Positions 10,860-21,681 of a DNA stretch of 64,000 nt are shown here, piece by piece. Position numbers and translations under genes: made by a program. The notes beneath the pieces were generated by a model, which was not told where the DNA came from, ran no database searches, and saw only the letters and a program-made list of their open reading frames with translations. The first letter of the stretch is position 1. Each line of letters opens with the position of its first letter. This DNA comes from Brachypodium distachyon (taxonomy: Eukaryota > Streptophyta > Magnoliopsida > Poales > Poaceae): contig NC_016134.3 of the NCBI RefSeq assembly GCF_000005505.3, positions 22,953,584 to 23,017,583 of the forward strand, in the 5' to 3' direction.

Positions 10860-11829
10860 CTGGCCGGACGGCGGTGGTGCCGGCGGGGTTGAACCCCAAG
10901 GGGGGCGCAGCCAGCCCCTCGCTGTGCGGGAACGCCCTCCTCGAGGGCGTGACAGGGCGCGCACCGAGGAGCAGCGCGAGTCCGACTATTTCGGCGGCGA
11001 CGAGCCGGGCTTCCAGGAGCCTCGTGGCGTCGCCTGCATCCATGGGGGAGCTTACGCTCTCCCATCCCACGTCGCGGTGAAGCGCCAAACCCGCGACGTG
11101 TGTGCGCTGTTGCCGGATGCGGAGCCGCAACAGCCGTTGAGGTGGTCGCACGTGCCGATCACCTTCAGCGCCGACGATCACCCGGTGCGACAGTTGGGTT
11201 CCGGGGTAATACCCTTCGTCGTCTCGCCGATCATTACCAACATGACGGTGACCAAGGTGCTGGTGGACAACGGAGCGGGGCTTAACCTCCTGTCTGCCAG
11301 GCTGGTGGAAAAGCTCCAGCTGCCGATGGAGCAGCTGAAGCCCACCGAACCGTTCCGGGGGGTGAACCCCGGGATCGTGCGCTCGCAGGGACGCATCACG
11401 CTGCCGGGCACCTTCGGGTCCCGGGAAGCGCTCAGGACCGAGCACATAATGTTCGACGTGGCGCATACCCTGTTGCCCTACAACGGGATCCTTGGTCGGC
11501 CGGCGCTGATCAAGTTTATGGCGGCTACGCATTGCGCCTACGTCGTGATGAAGATGCCGTCCGTCTACGGAGTCCTCTCCATCGGGTGCGATCTCAAAGA
11601 CGCAGCTTGGTGCGTTGGCGAGGTCGTCCGGGCCGCTGCTGCAGCTGATGCCGGCGACGAAGGTGTTGTCGAGGATGACGCCTTGCCGGGTGGCCTTGAC
11701 TTGCACCTCCAGCAGGACGCGGAGGCCTTGGATTTCGCCACGGTAGTTGGCGATCAGCTCGCTCTTCTCGTCCAGCCGCGCCTGGGCCGTCGCGAGGACC
11801 TCGGCATGCTCCTTCCGGGATGCTTCTAG
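10860..11829 (+). pseudogene. Gypsy aspartic protease region, inverted relative to its element
   Basis: The plus strand reads as a retropepsin-containing pol fragment. It shows FSADDHPVRQLGSGVIPFVV, then VTKVLVDNGAGLNLLSARLV, where DNGAG stands at the catalytic D-(T/S)-G-A position, and then YNGILGRPALIKFMAATH, the usual ILGRP motif near the end of plant gypsy proteases. Around residue 255 the true protein part ends (GDEGVVEDDALPG, about 11685) and the frame runs into antisense sequence of the right repeat arm, so the remaining residues are artefact. It lies between the inverted-repeat arms and points opposite to the element's own gag and RT; the element's normally oriented copy (13997-13812) keeps only the end of the domain. 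Confidence 0.75.
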
Positions 11830-13198
11830 AGTTGCCGCCATGGCGTCGAGCCTTCCTTGGAGCTCCGTGCGCTGGACCTCCAGTTGCCAACGGAGCTCGG
11901 TCTCCGGGACTACCGGCTCCCGAGCACCCTCCAGGGCTTGCCGGGCCAGCCGCGTCTCCTCTTCGGCGAGGCGCGCCTCCTCGCGCAGCTGGGAGAGTTC
12001 GCGCCGCTCTCTCTCGACAGCCTCCCGCCCCTCGCCGAGTTGCTTCTTGGCGGCGGTGTGGCGCTCCCTCACCTCGTTATAGGAGGTGACGAAGGCGAGC
12101 TGCTGGTCCCGGACGGCGTCCAGGAACCGGTGCCCCCGCTCGAAGACGCCCGGATCCCAGGTAAGAGGATTCCAAGCGACCCTGGCGAGGGTGCCGAGGT
12201 CTGTGCCGGGGAGAGCCCCCGAGGATGATGAAGCCCCAGCTGCCGAAGTGGAGCTGGACGCGGGGTCGCCAACTTGCTCCCGGGGGTCTTGCCGTCCTTC
12301 CCCGACAACTTCCCCCGCGCCTAGGCTCCGGGACACCGGGGTTGAAGAGGGCTCCCTGCTTCCGGCGGGGGTCGTCCCCTTTTGGACGACGGGTGAGCCC
12401 GAGCCGGCCACGTCCGCGGCTTCGGGCGCGTCGCCGGGTGCCGCCGCGGTGGCGGCGGTCTCCACTGCTGCCGTTGTGTCCGTCGCAGCGGGGCCGGACA
12501 TGGGAGCCGTTTCCGACTCCACCTCCGCCCCCGCGGTCCCGACGACCGAGTCGGGGTCGACCATGGCGGCGCTTGTTCCGGGCGCGGGCGCACTTATGCC
12601 TGCAACCGTGTAAAAGCATGAGGGTCGGCGATGGTTGGTGCTATCGAAGGCAAACAAGGGCGACCGGGGCGGTTACCTTGTGCGGCCGTCGGGCTTGCCG
12701 GTGCAGCCTCCCCTACCTTGCCTGCGCCAGCGGGAGCGTCCAAGGGTCTTGCCGCGGGCGAGCTGCCGCTCGCTGCAGAAAGAGAAGGTATGTTCGTGAA
12801 TTTAGCTAATAGGAATTGCAGTTGCAGAGAATCAACGAAGACATACCCGGTGCCGGCTCTGTCTCCGCTGGGCTGGGTCGCCAAGGGACGCGCCCGCGCC
12901 GACGCTGGCCTCCGAGGCAACGGGATCGGTGGCGCCGCCAGCGTCACCGCGCGTCCTCTTGCTTGGCGAGCCGGGCGGGGAATCGCTCCTCGCCCTCTTG
13001 CTGGCGCCCACCGGCGAGGAGGACTTTGGAGGGTTGCGCCGGAGCGCGAAGCCCCGGAAGACCCCCCGAGCGGGCGGCGCCGTGGGCGCCCGCGGTGTCG
13101 TCGTGACCCGGAGAGATCCGGGTGTCGATGGCGATGCCGCCGCGACGCCGGGCGCCAAGCTCGCGGAGGCCCCCGCTACCGGAGTGAAGGCCGTCGCC
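11693..13198 (-). repeat. Right arm of the ~1.5-kb inverted repeat (second copy of the antisense ORF)
   Basis: This is the reverse-complement copy of 9179-10677. On the minus strand it encodes ASASLAPGVAAASPSTPGSL, a basic KRARSDSPPGSPSKRTR block, two candidate introns (12846-12773, 12676-12600) with consensus GT…AG ends, and the coiled coil starting WDPGVFERGHRFLDAV. A 649-codon open frame (12657-10708) runs from this exon through the spacer, but its second half is antisense of the protease and of the plus-strand ORF and is not a real protein. The arm is fused at 13199 to a truncated reverse transcriptase and at 11692 to the protease. Confidence 0.75.
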
Positions 13199-13997
13199 CT
13201 TGGGGTGATAAACGCTGTCTTTTCCTCATCCTCGACCGCCATCTTGATTTGATGGTAGCCGGAGAAAGCATCCAGAAAACTCAACAGGTCACAACCAGCG
13301 GTAGAATCAACTATCTGGTCGATACGGGGTACAGGGAAGGGATCCTTGGAGCATGCACGCTTAAGATCGGTAAAATCTACGCACATGCGAAGCTTATTAC
13401 CTGCTTTGGGCCACTACTAAAGGGTTAGCCAGCCAAGTGGGGTACAAAACTTCCCTGATCGCTCCGCCAGCCCTGAGCTTGCCCACCTCTTGCTTGATGA
13501 AATCTTTCCGCTCCTGTGCTTGCCGCCGGATCTTCTTCTTGATGGGGTGCGCGTCCAGGCGCACCGTGAGGCGATGCTCAATCACCTCCCTGAGGACTCT
13601 GGGAGGGTTCCCAGGCAAACACGTCGGCGTTTTCCCGGAGGAAGGTGACGAAGGCGCTTTCCTATTCGGCGGTCAGGTTCGCACCGACGGTAACGGTGCG
13701 CTCCTTGTCGCCGGGTTGGAGGGGCAGCTTCTTCACTTTGGCGGCCTCCTCCCGGAGCCCCTACCCCTTGCCGGGGCGCGATCTCGAGCCTGCGCCTCCC
13801 CCGGCTAGCCCTTACGGGGTGGCGCGGGCCTTCTTCGTTGCCGGGGCGTCACCTGGCAAGGCGACATCCTCGACAACACCTTCGTCGCCGGCGTCAGCTG
13901 CAGCAACGGCCCAGACGACCTCGCCAACGCACCAAGCTGCGTCTTTGAGATCGCACCCGATGGAGAGGACTCCGTAGACGGACGGCATCTTCATCAC
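13199..13997 (-). pseudogene. Gypsy pol remnant: protease end plus N-terminal reverse transcriptase
   Basis: Read on the minus strand, 13997-13812 gives the protease C-terminus (MPSVYGVLSIGCDLKDAAWC). The pol linker with LREVIEHRLTVRLDAHPIK and IRRQAQERKDFIKQEVGKL (13618-13397) is next, then the first RT motifs CVDFTDLKRACSKDPFPVPR and LLSFLDAFSGYHQIKM. The RT breaks off after EEKTAFITP, well before the expected catalytic F/Y-x-DD motif, and sequence passes directly into the inverted-repeat arm. RNase H and integrase are absent. Frame changes occur near 13390, 13620 and 13810. The element cannot supply its own reverse transcriptase or integrase. Confidence 0.8.
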
Positions 13998-15361
13998 GAC
14001 GCCCCTCCTCGGCCATGGCGCACTTGTGTGCCAAGGCGTACAAGTTCTGCGTCGTCCGGATCCGATGCGTGCTCAGCTTCTCACGCATCTTGGGATCGCG
14101 GATGTTGATGGCGAAGGTATTGATGATGGCGGCCGCCTCCGCCTCCGGGATGGAATAGGACAGATTGGAGAAGCGGTTGACGAAGGCCCGCAACGTCTCC
14201 CCCGGTTTTTGCACGATAGTGTGCAGCTCAGCCATGGTTCCCGGGCGCTTATAGCCGCCCTGGAACGCGCTCACAAACTGCTCGCGCACGTCTGCCCAGT
14301 TGGCAACGGACCCGGCGGGCAGGTTGAGCAACAAGGTTTGCGCTGATCCCTTTAGGACCATCGGGAAGCAGTTCGCCCTGACCTTGTCGTCGGCGCCGAT
14401 GGCATGCATGCCCAGCGTATAGGTCAGGAGAAAATCTTGGGGTTAGCGGTCGCGTCGTACGTACCGAGCGCAGGCACTCGGAACTTACGGGGCCACACCA
14501 CCCGCCGCAGCTCGCGCGTGAACGCGGTGCAGCCGTCTTCTGGGCCCATGGGAGCGTCTTCTTGCTCCAGTGGGCGCTGGCGCTCCACCTCGCGCCTGCG
14601 CCGGCGCTCCAAGCACGGGCGCAGATCCTCCTGCTGGCGGGCATTCAAGATGCCACGCGCACCGCCCCCCGGGACGGTGGGCGATGAATTCGAGGACCCC
14701 TCCGGGCCCCCGTCTACCTGGCCCTGCTGAGGAGGGGGAGGGTTCTCCCCCTGTCGCGAGGCGGGCGGTGCGCCTTCGCGCTCTGAGTTCTGCCCGTGGC
14801 CGGAGCCTACCGGGGCACCCGCGCCTTGCGGCTGCTGGGCGGCCAGGGCGAGAAGCGCTTCCAACTCCTCGCCCCACGTCTCGTGCGCCGGCGGGCCTTG
14901 CTGCGGCTCGTACCGCACCATGACGCGCGCGGCGACGATGGCTTCAGCCGGGGTTCGCACGGGAGGCAACCGGTTTCCTGAACGGCTGCTTCCCGCCCTG
15001 GCCCGGGACGTCTCCGGGTGCGCAGGGTGCGAACCTCTAGGGGTCGCCGTGACGTGGCGTGCTCCGGGTGCCGCTGCCGCGGGGCATCCTCGGGTCGCGA
15101 CTCAACCCGTTGGCTGGCCCGGGCGACGCCATGCGTGCTCGCCTGACTGCCCCCGGCACTGGGGGCAGCCGGTCCCCTCGACCGATTGTCGGTCGTCGGC
15201 CGAGGAGGCGGGGGAGGTAGCTGCGTTTGCTGCACCCTCGAGGGCTCGGGATTCTCTTGAGCTCCCGATTCGGGTCGCACGTCGTGCGACCGCGTGTGCG
15301 CCGCTGGGGCCTCACGCGGGTCTATGCGGGAATCACCAGCCCGCTTGGGGGGCATGGTGAC
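13990..15361 (-). pseudogene. Gypsy gag, frameshifted, fused to protease end
   Basis: The start is the ATG at 15353-15351 (MPPKRAGDSRIDPREAP). It continues with a Pro/Arg-rich N-terminus in one frame, a middle part in a second frame (AEAIVAARVMVRYEPQQGPP to VVWPRKFRVPALGTYD, 14969-14424), then the capsid core in a third (HAIGADDKVRANCFPMVLKG, PAGSVANWADVREQFVSAFQ, KPGETLRAFVNRFSNLSYSI; 14409-13990). No CCHC zinc knuckle follows. After ALAHKCAMAEEGR the sequence jumps into the protease C-terminus, so a deletion removed the end of gag and the protease core. It sits right after the primer-binding site, as expected for a minus-strand element. Confidence 0.8.
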
Positions 15362-15445
15362 AAGGCTCGTCGACGAAGAAGAGTGAAGCCGATGCCGATG
15401 GGAACTTCTGCTGCCGGCGATCTCCGGCGTTGTCCACTCCCGCAC

Positions 15446-15463
15446 CCCCTACCTGGCGCGCCA
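15446..15463 (-). promoter_or_regulatory. Primer-binding site of the gypsy element
   Basis: Minus-strand TGGCGCGCCAGGTAGGGG follows two bases after the 5' LTR end (…GACGACA at 15466). This TGGCGCGCCAGGTAGGGG form is a familiar primer-binding site of grass gypsy elements, probably matching the 3' end of a tRNA; I did not verify which tRNA. Confidence 0.7.
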
Positions 15464-15465
15464 GA

Positions 15466-17782
15466 TGTCGTCGCTCAGTGCTCCGACACCGGGGGCGTGC
15501 AGCCACGTCCCCCTTTTAGGTTTGGTAGGGACGTCTAGGACGGAGACCTGGTTATCACCGGCACAGCAGATGAGGCCCTACGGGGCCGGTGAGACCAAGT
15601 GCCAAGAGGGTGCGCTAGTACCAGAACAAATGCACACCCGTTTTTTACCCAGGTTCGGGCCACCCAGAGGTGTAAAACCCTATGTCCTGCCTGTCTGAAC
15701 TGATATTGATTGCGGATCAAGCGCTTACAAGTTTTTTGCCGGGCCAGTTCCCGGGATCCCTCTCAATGTCTAAGTACTCCTTACTATTCTCCGCTTGCTG
15801 TCCACTGGAACCAACTGACAACTCACTATCCTACCAACTGTCTGACCCACCAACCGTCTAACCCCCTTGACCGTTGGCATGGGTCCTCCTCTTATACACA
15901 AGGGGATGCCACATGTGCCACAGTGCATGGGCTACAAGTGTCCAACGGGGTGGGGGGGGCACACAACTCTCCCCGGTGAGCTGGTGGCATGCATGGGTGC
16001 CACCTCCGCTGCTAGTGTTGGTGGGAATATGCCCTAGAGGCAATCATGTATGATGTAATTCCCTATGTATTCTAAAGATTATTAAGTTGTCTTTGTTTGA
16101 ACATCTGATATGTATCATTGAATATGTGATTTGATTGTGGAACTATGTATTCATATTGTTTATACTAAATTGTCCTTAGTCATTGAGGTTGTGCTGGACA
16201 CATAACCTAGACTAATGTGAAAGTTGGCTGGTGACTCGGTTCCACTTGTCATGGGCATGGTGATGTCATTCCAGCTTACACGGACTCGGCTAAAGAGTTT
16301 TGCGAGTTGGGCTGACCCATATTGAGATGCAACGAGTAGGTCGTCATTTGCATGTCTCAATCAATGTAATCCTTAGACCTGAGGTTATCGCACAATCCGA
16401 GTTGTGGATCACCAACTTATGTTCTGTCAAACGCTGTTCCGTAACACGGCAGTTATAAAGGCAGAGTTCGGGTTGACTGAGAATCAAGCTGTGTGATGTG
16501 GATAACCAAGATGGGATTTTGCCCCTCCGACTGGAGAGATATTCTCTGGGCCCTCTCGAGTGATATGATTCGGGAAGCATGGCCATGCGCGACTCGGTTA
16601 ACTGTTAACCGGGTCGATCGACTAAGAGTTAGTCGGATGAATCGTATATCACAGATCGAGAAGAGAGTTGAACTATTAAAGGGATGACGATTAATCGCCT
16701 ATAGTTCGACAAGGTATATCATGAGGCAAAAGGGACTAAGACGTATGTCACATTGCAAGGTACGTCATCATGACTCGATGGTACTTGGGAGTCGGCACGT
16801 TCTGCTAGGAGCCGCTACCGATTGATCAATTGAGAGTCGGACTCCAATCGTGTCCAAGTCGCCATGAGCCTGCGGGGTCACACACTTAAGAGCGGGAGCA
16901 AGTATTTGGTCGGGTTGGACCCGAACCGGAAATGGGCTGACAATGCGAGTTGGACTCGTAGAGTGGATGGGCCACAAGTGCTGGAGCCCACTTCCACTCG
17001 GTATATAAGCAGGGGCGTGGGATGCCTAAGGGGCACGGTTCGCCACTCTCATGCGTTGAGAACCCTAGCCCTATTCAGTCCAACCGTCGTACCGGACCTA
17101 GCAGTCTGCCGCCGGAGCTCCTCCTCGCACGTGTGGATACCGGCAGAGGTGCTATACGTTCAGCACTTCGACGATCGCGGGATTGGATCGGGTGGATCAG
17201 ATCGAGGGACTGCACTGCATCAAGGCGCTGCATCAATAATCCACAACTGCACGTCTAGTGGTAATCCTCGTGGCTTTCTACCTCGGCTAGATCTTGGGAG
17301 TTCGCGTAGGAAAAGTTTTGTTTATCTCTACGCGCCCCTTCAGCTAGGGGCCTAAGACCTTAGGGTAGGATTGGACAACCACTGTTCCTTGGATCGGACG
17401 GGTAACTACACATCGGTTGGCTCGTTTACTGGGTTGCGCGCCTTACTCCTTGCCTTGGTGGGACCGCGCGTTCCGCGCCCGCGCGGCGCTGTCCACTGGG
17501 CCCCACGACCCGAGGCGGGGGCACGCGTCTGGGAGCCCCCAGTCCCCGCAAGTCGACCCGGGAAGCACCCGGGCCCAGCGCACCCGGGAACCTCCTCCCG
17601 GGAAGCAGCTTCCCGGGAGGCGCCCAAGCGGGAATATTCCCCGAAGCCCCGCTAGCCCCTTTCGGGCTAGTAGCTTGCCAGGAAGCACGTCGTCGCTCCC
17701 CGGGATGAGACCTCCCTGGGAACCCGGGGGAGGGGCCCACGCGTCGCGCAGCGGTGGTACCCCGGGTGCCACTGGTGCGATA
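15466..17782 (-). mobile_element. 5' LTR of the gypsy element, split by a solo LTR
   Basis: It is the repeat partner of 3131-4081. Two parts, 17782-17343 and 16015-15466, are separated by the solo LTR at 16016-17342. Without that insertion the LTR is about 985 bp. The minus-strand start reads TATCGCACC (G-to-A change from TGTCGCACC) and the end reads CTGAGCGACGACA, followed by the primer-binding site. The right border at 17782 lies in what looks like an intron of the PMD-element coiled-coil gene. No 5-bp duplication matching GTAAT (17783-17787) is seen at the far side, because the other LTR is truncated. Confidence 0.8.
16016..17342 (+). mobile_element. Copia-like solo LTR nested in the gypsy 5' LTR
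   Basis: It starts TGTTGGTGGGAATATGCCC, ends GCGCCCCTTCA, is 1327 bp long and has the target-site duplication GCTAG at 16011-16015 and 17343-17347. The unoccupied site is present in the other gypsy LTR at 3644-3648. A plus-strand TATA box (GGTATATAAGCAGGG, about 17000-17015) supports plus orientation. The start resembles a common Triticeae LTR family that begins TGTTGGAAATATGCCCTAGAG; family assignment is from memory. No internal coding region is present. Confidence 0.85.
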
Positions 17783-17843
17783 GTAATATATACATTATGA
17801 TGCTACATTACCAAAACTAACATATACGTTGCACATTTTGTAG

Positions 17844-18289
17844 GTATGGCCGGTACTCAACCTCCGAAGGCGCCACCTAAGTGGGACGATGAAGAGGAGG
17901 GGGACTAGGATGAGAGGCCAGGGTGGTCGAAGGCAGCTGAGATGAAGGTGAAAGAGCAGGAAGCAAGGGAGAGGGAGATGGAAAGAATTAGGAAGCACAA
18001 TCAGGAAGTTCAAGAGAATTCTCGAATGAGATTTGAGGCGCACATGTACAGTTGGAACCGGGAAATTTGGTTGAAGAAACAAACTGAGCTTAGGAAGAAA
18101 GAACAAGTAAGGAAATTAACTGAGTCATGGAAAAGGTCAGAGAAAGATGCCGCCAAGAAGAGGGAGAGGGAGGAGAAGGAATGGAAAGAGAAGCTGGTTC
18201 GTGAGGCTAGTCGCGCAACGGCACTCGAGGAGGAAGCTGAGCTGAAGGAGAGGAAGAGGAAGGGAAAGGGTCCTTGTTCGACCCAATAG
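17844..18289 (+). pseudogene. Lys/Glu-rich coiled-coil protein of the PMD transposon, 5' part lost
   Basis: An acceptor-like TTTTGTAG precedes 17844, then ATG at 17846 gives MAGTQPPKAPPKWDDEEEGD. There is an in-frame TAG at 17906-17908, and the frame then runs to the TAG at 18287-18289. The protein is a highly charged helix (VKEQEAREREMERIRKHNQ, later KKREREEKEWKEKLVREA) ending RKRKGKGPCSTQ. It faces the PMD gene tail to tail across the tandem array. Upstream exons, if any, were cut off by the gypsy insertion at 17782. I do not recognise a family; it may be an accessory ORF of the same transposon. The function is unknown. Confidence 0.45.
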
Positions 18290-18579
18290 ACTCTTGTTTA
18301 GCAGTTTAGTCCTTTGTCCTCAATCTACATTTCGTTCAGCAATGCCGTATGATGACCTTCATGTGAACATTACTTTAATGTCGAGAACTATGTATTAGAA
18401 TTTGTAATCTGTATTGAACTATGAGTTGTGATGCCCCATTTGATTCAAGACATTTTAGATTTTTAGATTCCAAGTGTGAACATTTTAATTGTGGTCCATG
18501 CTATTTATGTCATGGTGTTGCACTCAAACAACAGCACATTGTTGGAATTTTTTCGCATAACACCTAATGGTAGGGCCCT

Positions 18580-19511
18580 ATACATATTAATTCCAGATAC
18601 CAGAAGGTTCCAGTAGCATTTCGGTGGCCGAATTTTCTCTAAGTCATCACATAACGCCTGAGGGCGCTAGACATACCCTATTAACGCCTGGAGTTGAGGC
18701 GCTATACATATTAATTCCAGATACTAGAAGGTTCCAGTAGCGTTTCGGTGGCCGAATTTTCTCTAAGTCATCGCATAACACCGAGTATGAGGGCACTAGA
18801 CTTACCTTGTTTGCGCCTGGTGTTGACGCGCTATACACATTAATTCCAGATACCAGAAGGTTCCAGTAGCGTTTCGGTGGCCGAATTTTCTCTAAGTCAT
18901 CGCATAACACCGAGTATGAGGGCACTAGACTTACCTTGTTTGCGCCTGGTGTTGACGCGCTATACACATTAATTCCAGATACCAGAAGGTTCCAGTAGCG
19001 TTTCGGTGGCCGAATTTTCTCTAAGTCATCGAATAATGCCGAGGGCGCTAGACTTACCTTGTTAACGCCTGGTGTTGAGGCGTTATACATATTAATTCTA
19101 GATACCAAAAGGTTCCAGTAGCGTTTCGGTGGCCGAATTTTCTCTAAGTCATCGCATAACGCCGAGTATGAGGGCGCTAGACTTACCTTGTTAACGCCTG
19201 GTGTTGAGGCACTATACATATTAATTCCATATACCAGAAGGTTCCAGTAGCGTTTCGGTGGCCGAATTTTCTCTAAGTCATCACATAACGCCTAGTCTGA
19301 GGGCGCTAGACGTACCCTGTTAGCGCCTGGTATTGAGACGCTATACATATTAATTCCAGATATCAGAAGGTTCCAGTAGCGTTTCGGTGGCCGAATTTTC
19401 TCTAAGTCATCGCATAACGCCTAGTCTGAGGGCGCTAGACGTACCCTGTTAGCGCCTGGTGTTGAGGCGCTATACATATTAATTCCAGATACCAGAAGGT
19501 TCCAGTAGCAT
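18580..19511. repeat. 123/129-bp tandem repeat array (7 copies plus a partial copy)
   Basis: The anchor GGCCGAATTTTCTCTAAGTC recurs with GCCG at 18628, 18751, 18880, 19009, 19132, 19261 and 19390, i.e. steps of 123, 129, 129, 123, 129 and 129. Steps differ by 6 bp (with or without GAGTAT/AGTCTG). Each unit carries AGCGCC/GGCGCT motifs such as GCGCCTGGTGTTGAGGCGC. All unit lengths are multiples of three, so a minus-strand frame (RYWNLLVSGIN, then DDLEKIRPPK) stays open over several units. It lies directly downstream of the PMD gene's stop codon. Confidence 0.9.
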
Positions 19512-21681
19512 TCAAACCTCATTGGACAAGTCATCTTGAAGATCTTCATCAACATCGGTGGGTGAAGACGAACTAGATAGTGCTGACGATGACATCTCGG
19601 GGTCACGACAACCTCCTATTAGGTTGGCTAACCGCCGTAGCCACTGTATTGTCAGAAATGAAAAATTGATTTGTCGGTTCACATAAGCACGCACCTTCAT
19701 AAACTTCCTTAGGGTACTCTCCCCCTTTTTCCCGTGAGGAGTTTCATCGAGAACTATCTCGGTTCTGTCGGCGTCCTTCTTGATCTCATCTCGCTGAAAT
19801 GAGAAAAATAATGTGTAACAACAGAATATTCAGGATGCACAAAAGACTAGAGAAGCATAACACCGTTACCACAAAGTGCAAGACATTAGCATATGATGTT
19901 TGCCTCCCATCCTTTACAAGCATGTTGTACTCCGTGTTTGAAGCCTCGTCGAATAGGTTGTCATCTTCCAAAATTTTATGGTTGTATGCGGGCCGGCAAA
20001 TCTCCGCTCTGGTGTTCTCAAGATACCAACGCAGGTAGTTGTTAAATGCCTCAGGATTTGCCACCCGTTGGGGGGTTCCTTCACCATTCTCCATCTTGGC
20101 CAAGCACCTTTTGAACTTGTCCACATGCACCCTATGTTCCTTAGGCCAATTTTGTTCGCTCTTCTGTTTTTTCCTATCAAGCCTACAAATATTTGGAAGA
20201 CACAATATTATTGCGGAAAAAAGGTAACACCGCAAAGCTTAATGGGAACAACAAAAACTTACTCGTGAAGCTGTATGTTCGTGTCCTTCCACTTTGGCGG
20301 ATTGGTCTGCAACAACCCAAACTGTTGCATCACACGATGTGGTTGATGAAGTTCAACCGCCCACATGCATATCATTGGACATCGCATCAACCACAAATGT
20401 CTTTCTTCCAAGCACTTCAGGTTTAGCTCATAATCGAATGGGACACCGAAATGGTCCCCACTACCATATGGCTGCCATTCCACCTTAAACATATCACAAG
20501 CATCGCAATGTTCAGTTACCATAGAGCACTGAAATCATAATAATTTTCTGCAATGACAATATTTACCTGCTCAGGGGTTAAAGTGTCGAACTCGTTCGTG
20601 TACTGCTTGTACAGAAGTCTAGTGTCGTTCCAGTTATCTCTCGTGCGGTCCCACTTGTAAGCCCAAGCAGGTCTCCGCAGCGGGTCTTCGTGATCGTCCC
20701 AATCGTTCAATGCCAACGTTTCCGGTCGTCCAATGGGCAAGCGTTCCCAGCTCCATACAGATAGTAGAAGCAATGGACCACCTATGCCGCTGTCTGGTTT
20801 GCTCCTACGACAAGAATCGTCTAACTAAAACAAAAGGCAATCAGGAAATAAATGAAGACATGTCATCACAGGTCATTGCACATAGTAACAACAATGAAAT
20901 ATTAATTACCTGCCGGTAAAGGTAGGCAAGTGCAGCTGTGCCCCAGCTCCAATTTGAGTCCCATACGGTCAAGGCCTTCAGCCAATGTCATTGAGCTGTC
21001 CTGCCACCCCCGTCAGGAAACAGAGTGCGTGTGATGACATACCACACGTATACTCGTGCGTACTGCTCAACCACCTCGATGGCAGCATCCTCGGGGCACT
21101 CAAAGAAGTTCTCAACGATCCAAGTGTACGTTGCGCCCGTTGGCACTCTGTCGTTAGCGGGGTCCTCAGGAGCCTCCGGTGCCCTACCAATAAGATACGC
21201 CATCTGCTGGCGCCATCCCGAAGAGGCCGTATTGATACATACTGGTTCCCCACCAATGGGGAGTGCCAGGATCATGGACACGTCCTGAACAGTCACAGTC
21301 ATCTCACCGGTCCGGAGGTGAAAAGTGTGGGTCTCAGGCCTTCACCAGTCGACAAGCGCGGTGATTGCACAAGCGTTCATCCAAGGTGTCGACCGGGTCA
21401 CCATATGGATGAACGGAAAGAGCCCTGTCCTCAAGATGAACGGTGTGTACCGCTCATCATAAGACATGGCGCCTGAGGAGGCACCGTGAGACCTAAGTTT
21501 GAGGGATCCAAGATCCTACAAAACAAGTACAAAAGCAATTAAAGTTACGATCGTCTCACTTACACATTTGGAACAAAACAATGAAAAAAAGAAGCAACAT
21601 GTAAATGCTCATTACCATTTGTTCATCCGGTATCAAACGCCCAGGGTGAGCCATGTCGTAGTGATCCATTAGGAGCGCCAT
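19512..21681 (-). pseudogene. Plant mobile domain (PMD) gene of a DNA transposon
   Basis: Six exons with GT…AG ends can be read: 21681-21616, 21515-20910, 20824-20567, 20528-20263, 20182-19870 and 19793-19512. The start is MALLMDHYDMAHPGRLIPDE. The PMD (PF10536) shows as RSTPWMNACAITALVDW, RPETHTFHLRTGEMTVTVQD, MILALPIGGEPVC, LKALTVWDSNWSWGTAALAY and LLLLSVWSWERLPIGRPE, then WAVELHQPHRVMQQFG. In genome annotations such genes are often named 'serine/threonine-protein phosphatase 7 long form homolog', but no phosphatase domain is seen. In-frame TGAs at 21342-21344 and 20988-20990 make it a pseudogene. The two stops look like single-base changes, and exon phases are still consistent. The C-terminus has an acidic serine-rich tail (SSSSSPTDVDEDLQDD). 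Confidence 0.75.

Noticed and set aside
10708..12657. 649-codon minus-strand open frame as one large protein
   Set aside because: Only the first ~310 residues follow the real antisense-ORF copy; the rest is antisense of the protease and of the plus-strand ORF, open by chance because of high GC.
17783..17787. GTAAT as target-site duplication of the large gypsy element
   Set aside because: No matching copy next to the truncated LTR at 3131; the left border is rearranged.
19507..21681. Serine/threonine-protein phosphatase
   Set aside because: The common database name for such PMD genes; no phosphatase motif (GDxHG, GDxxDRG) is visible, only the plant mobile domain.
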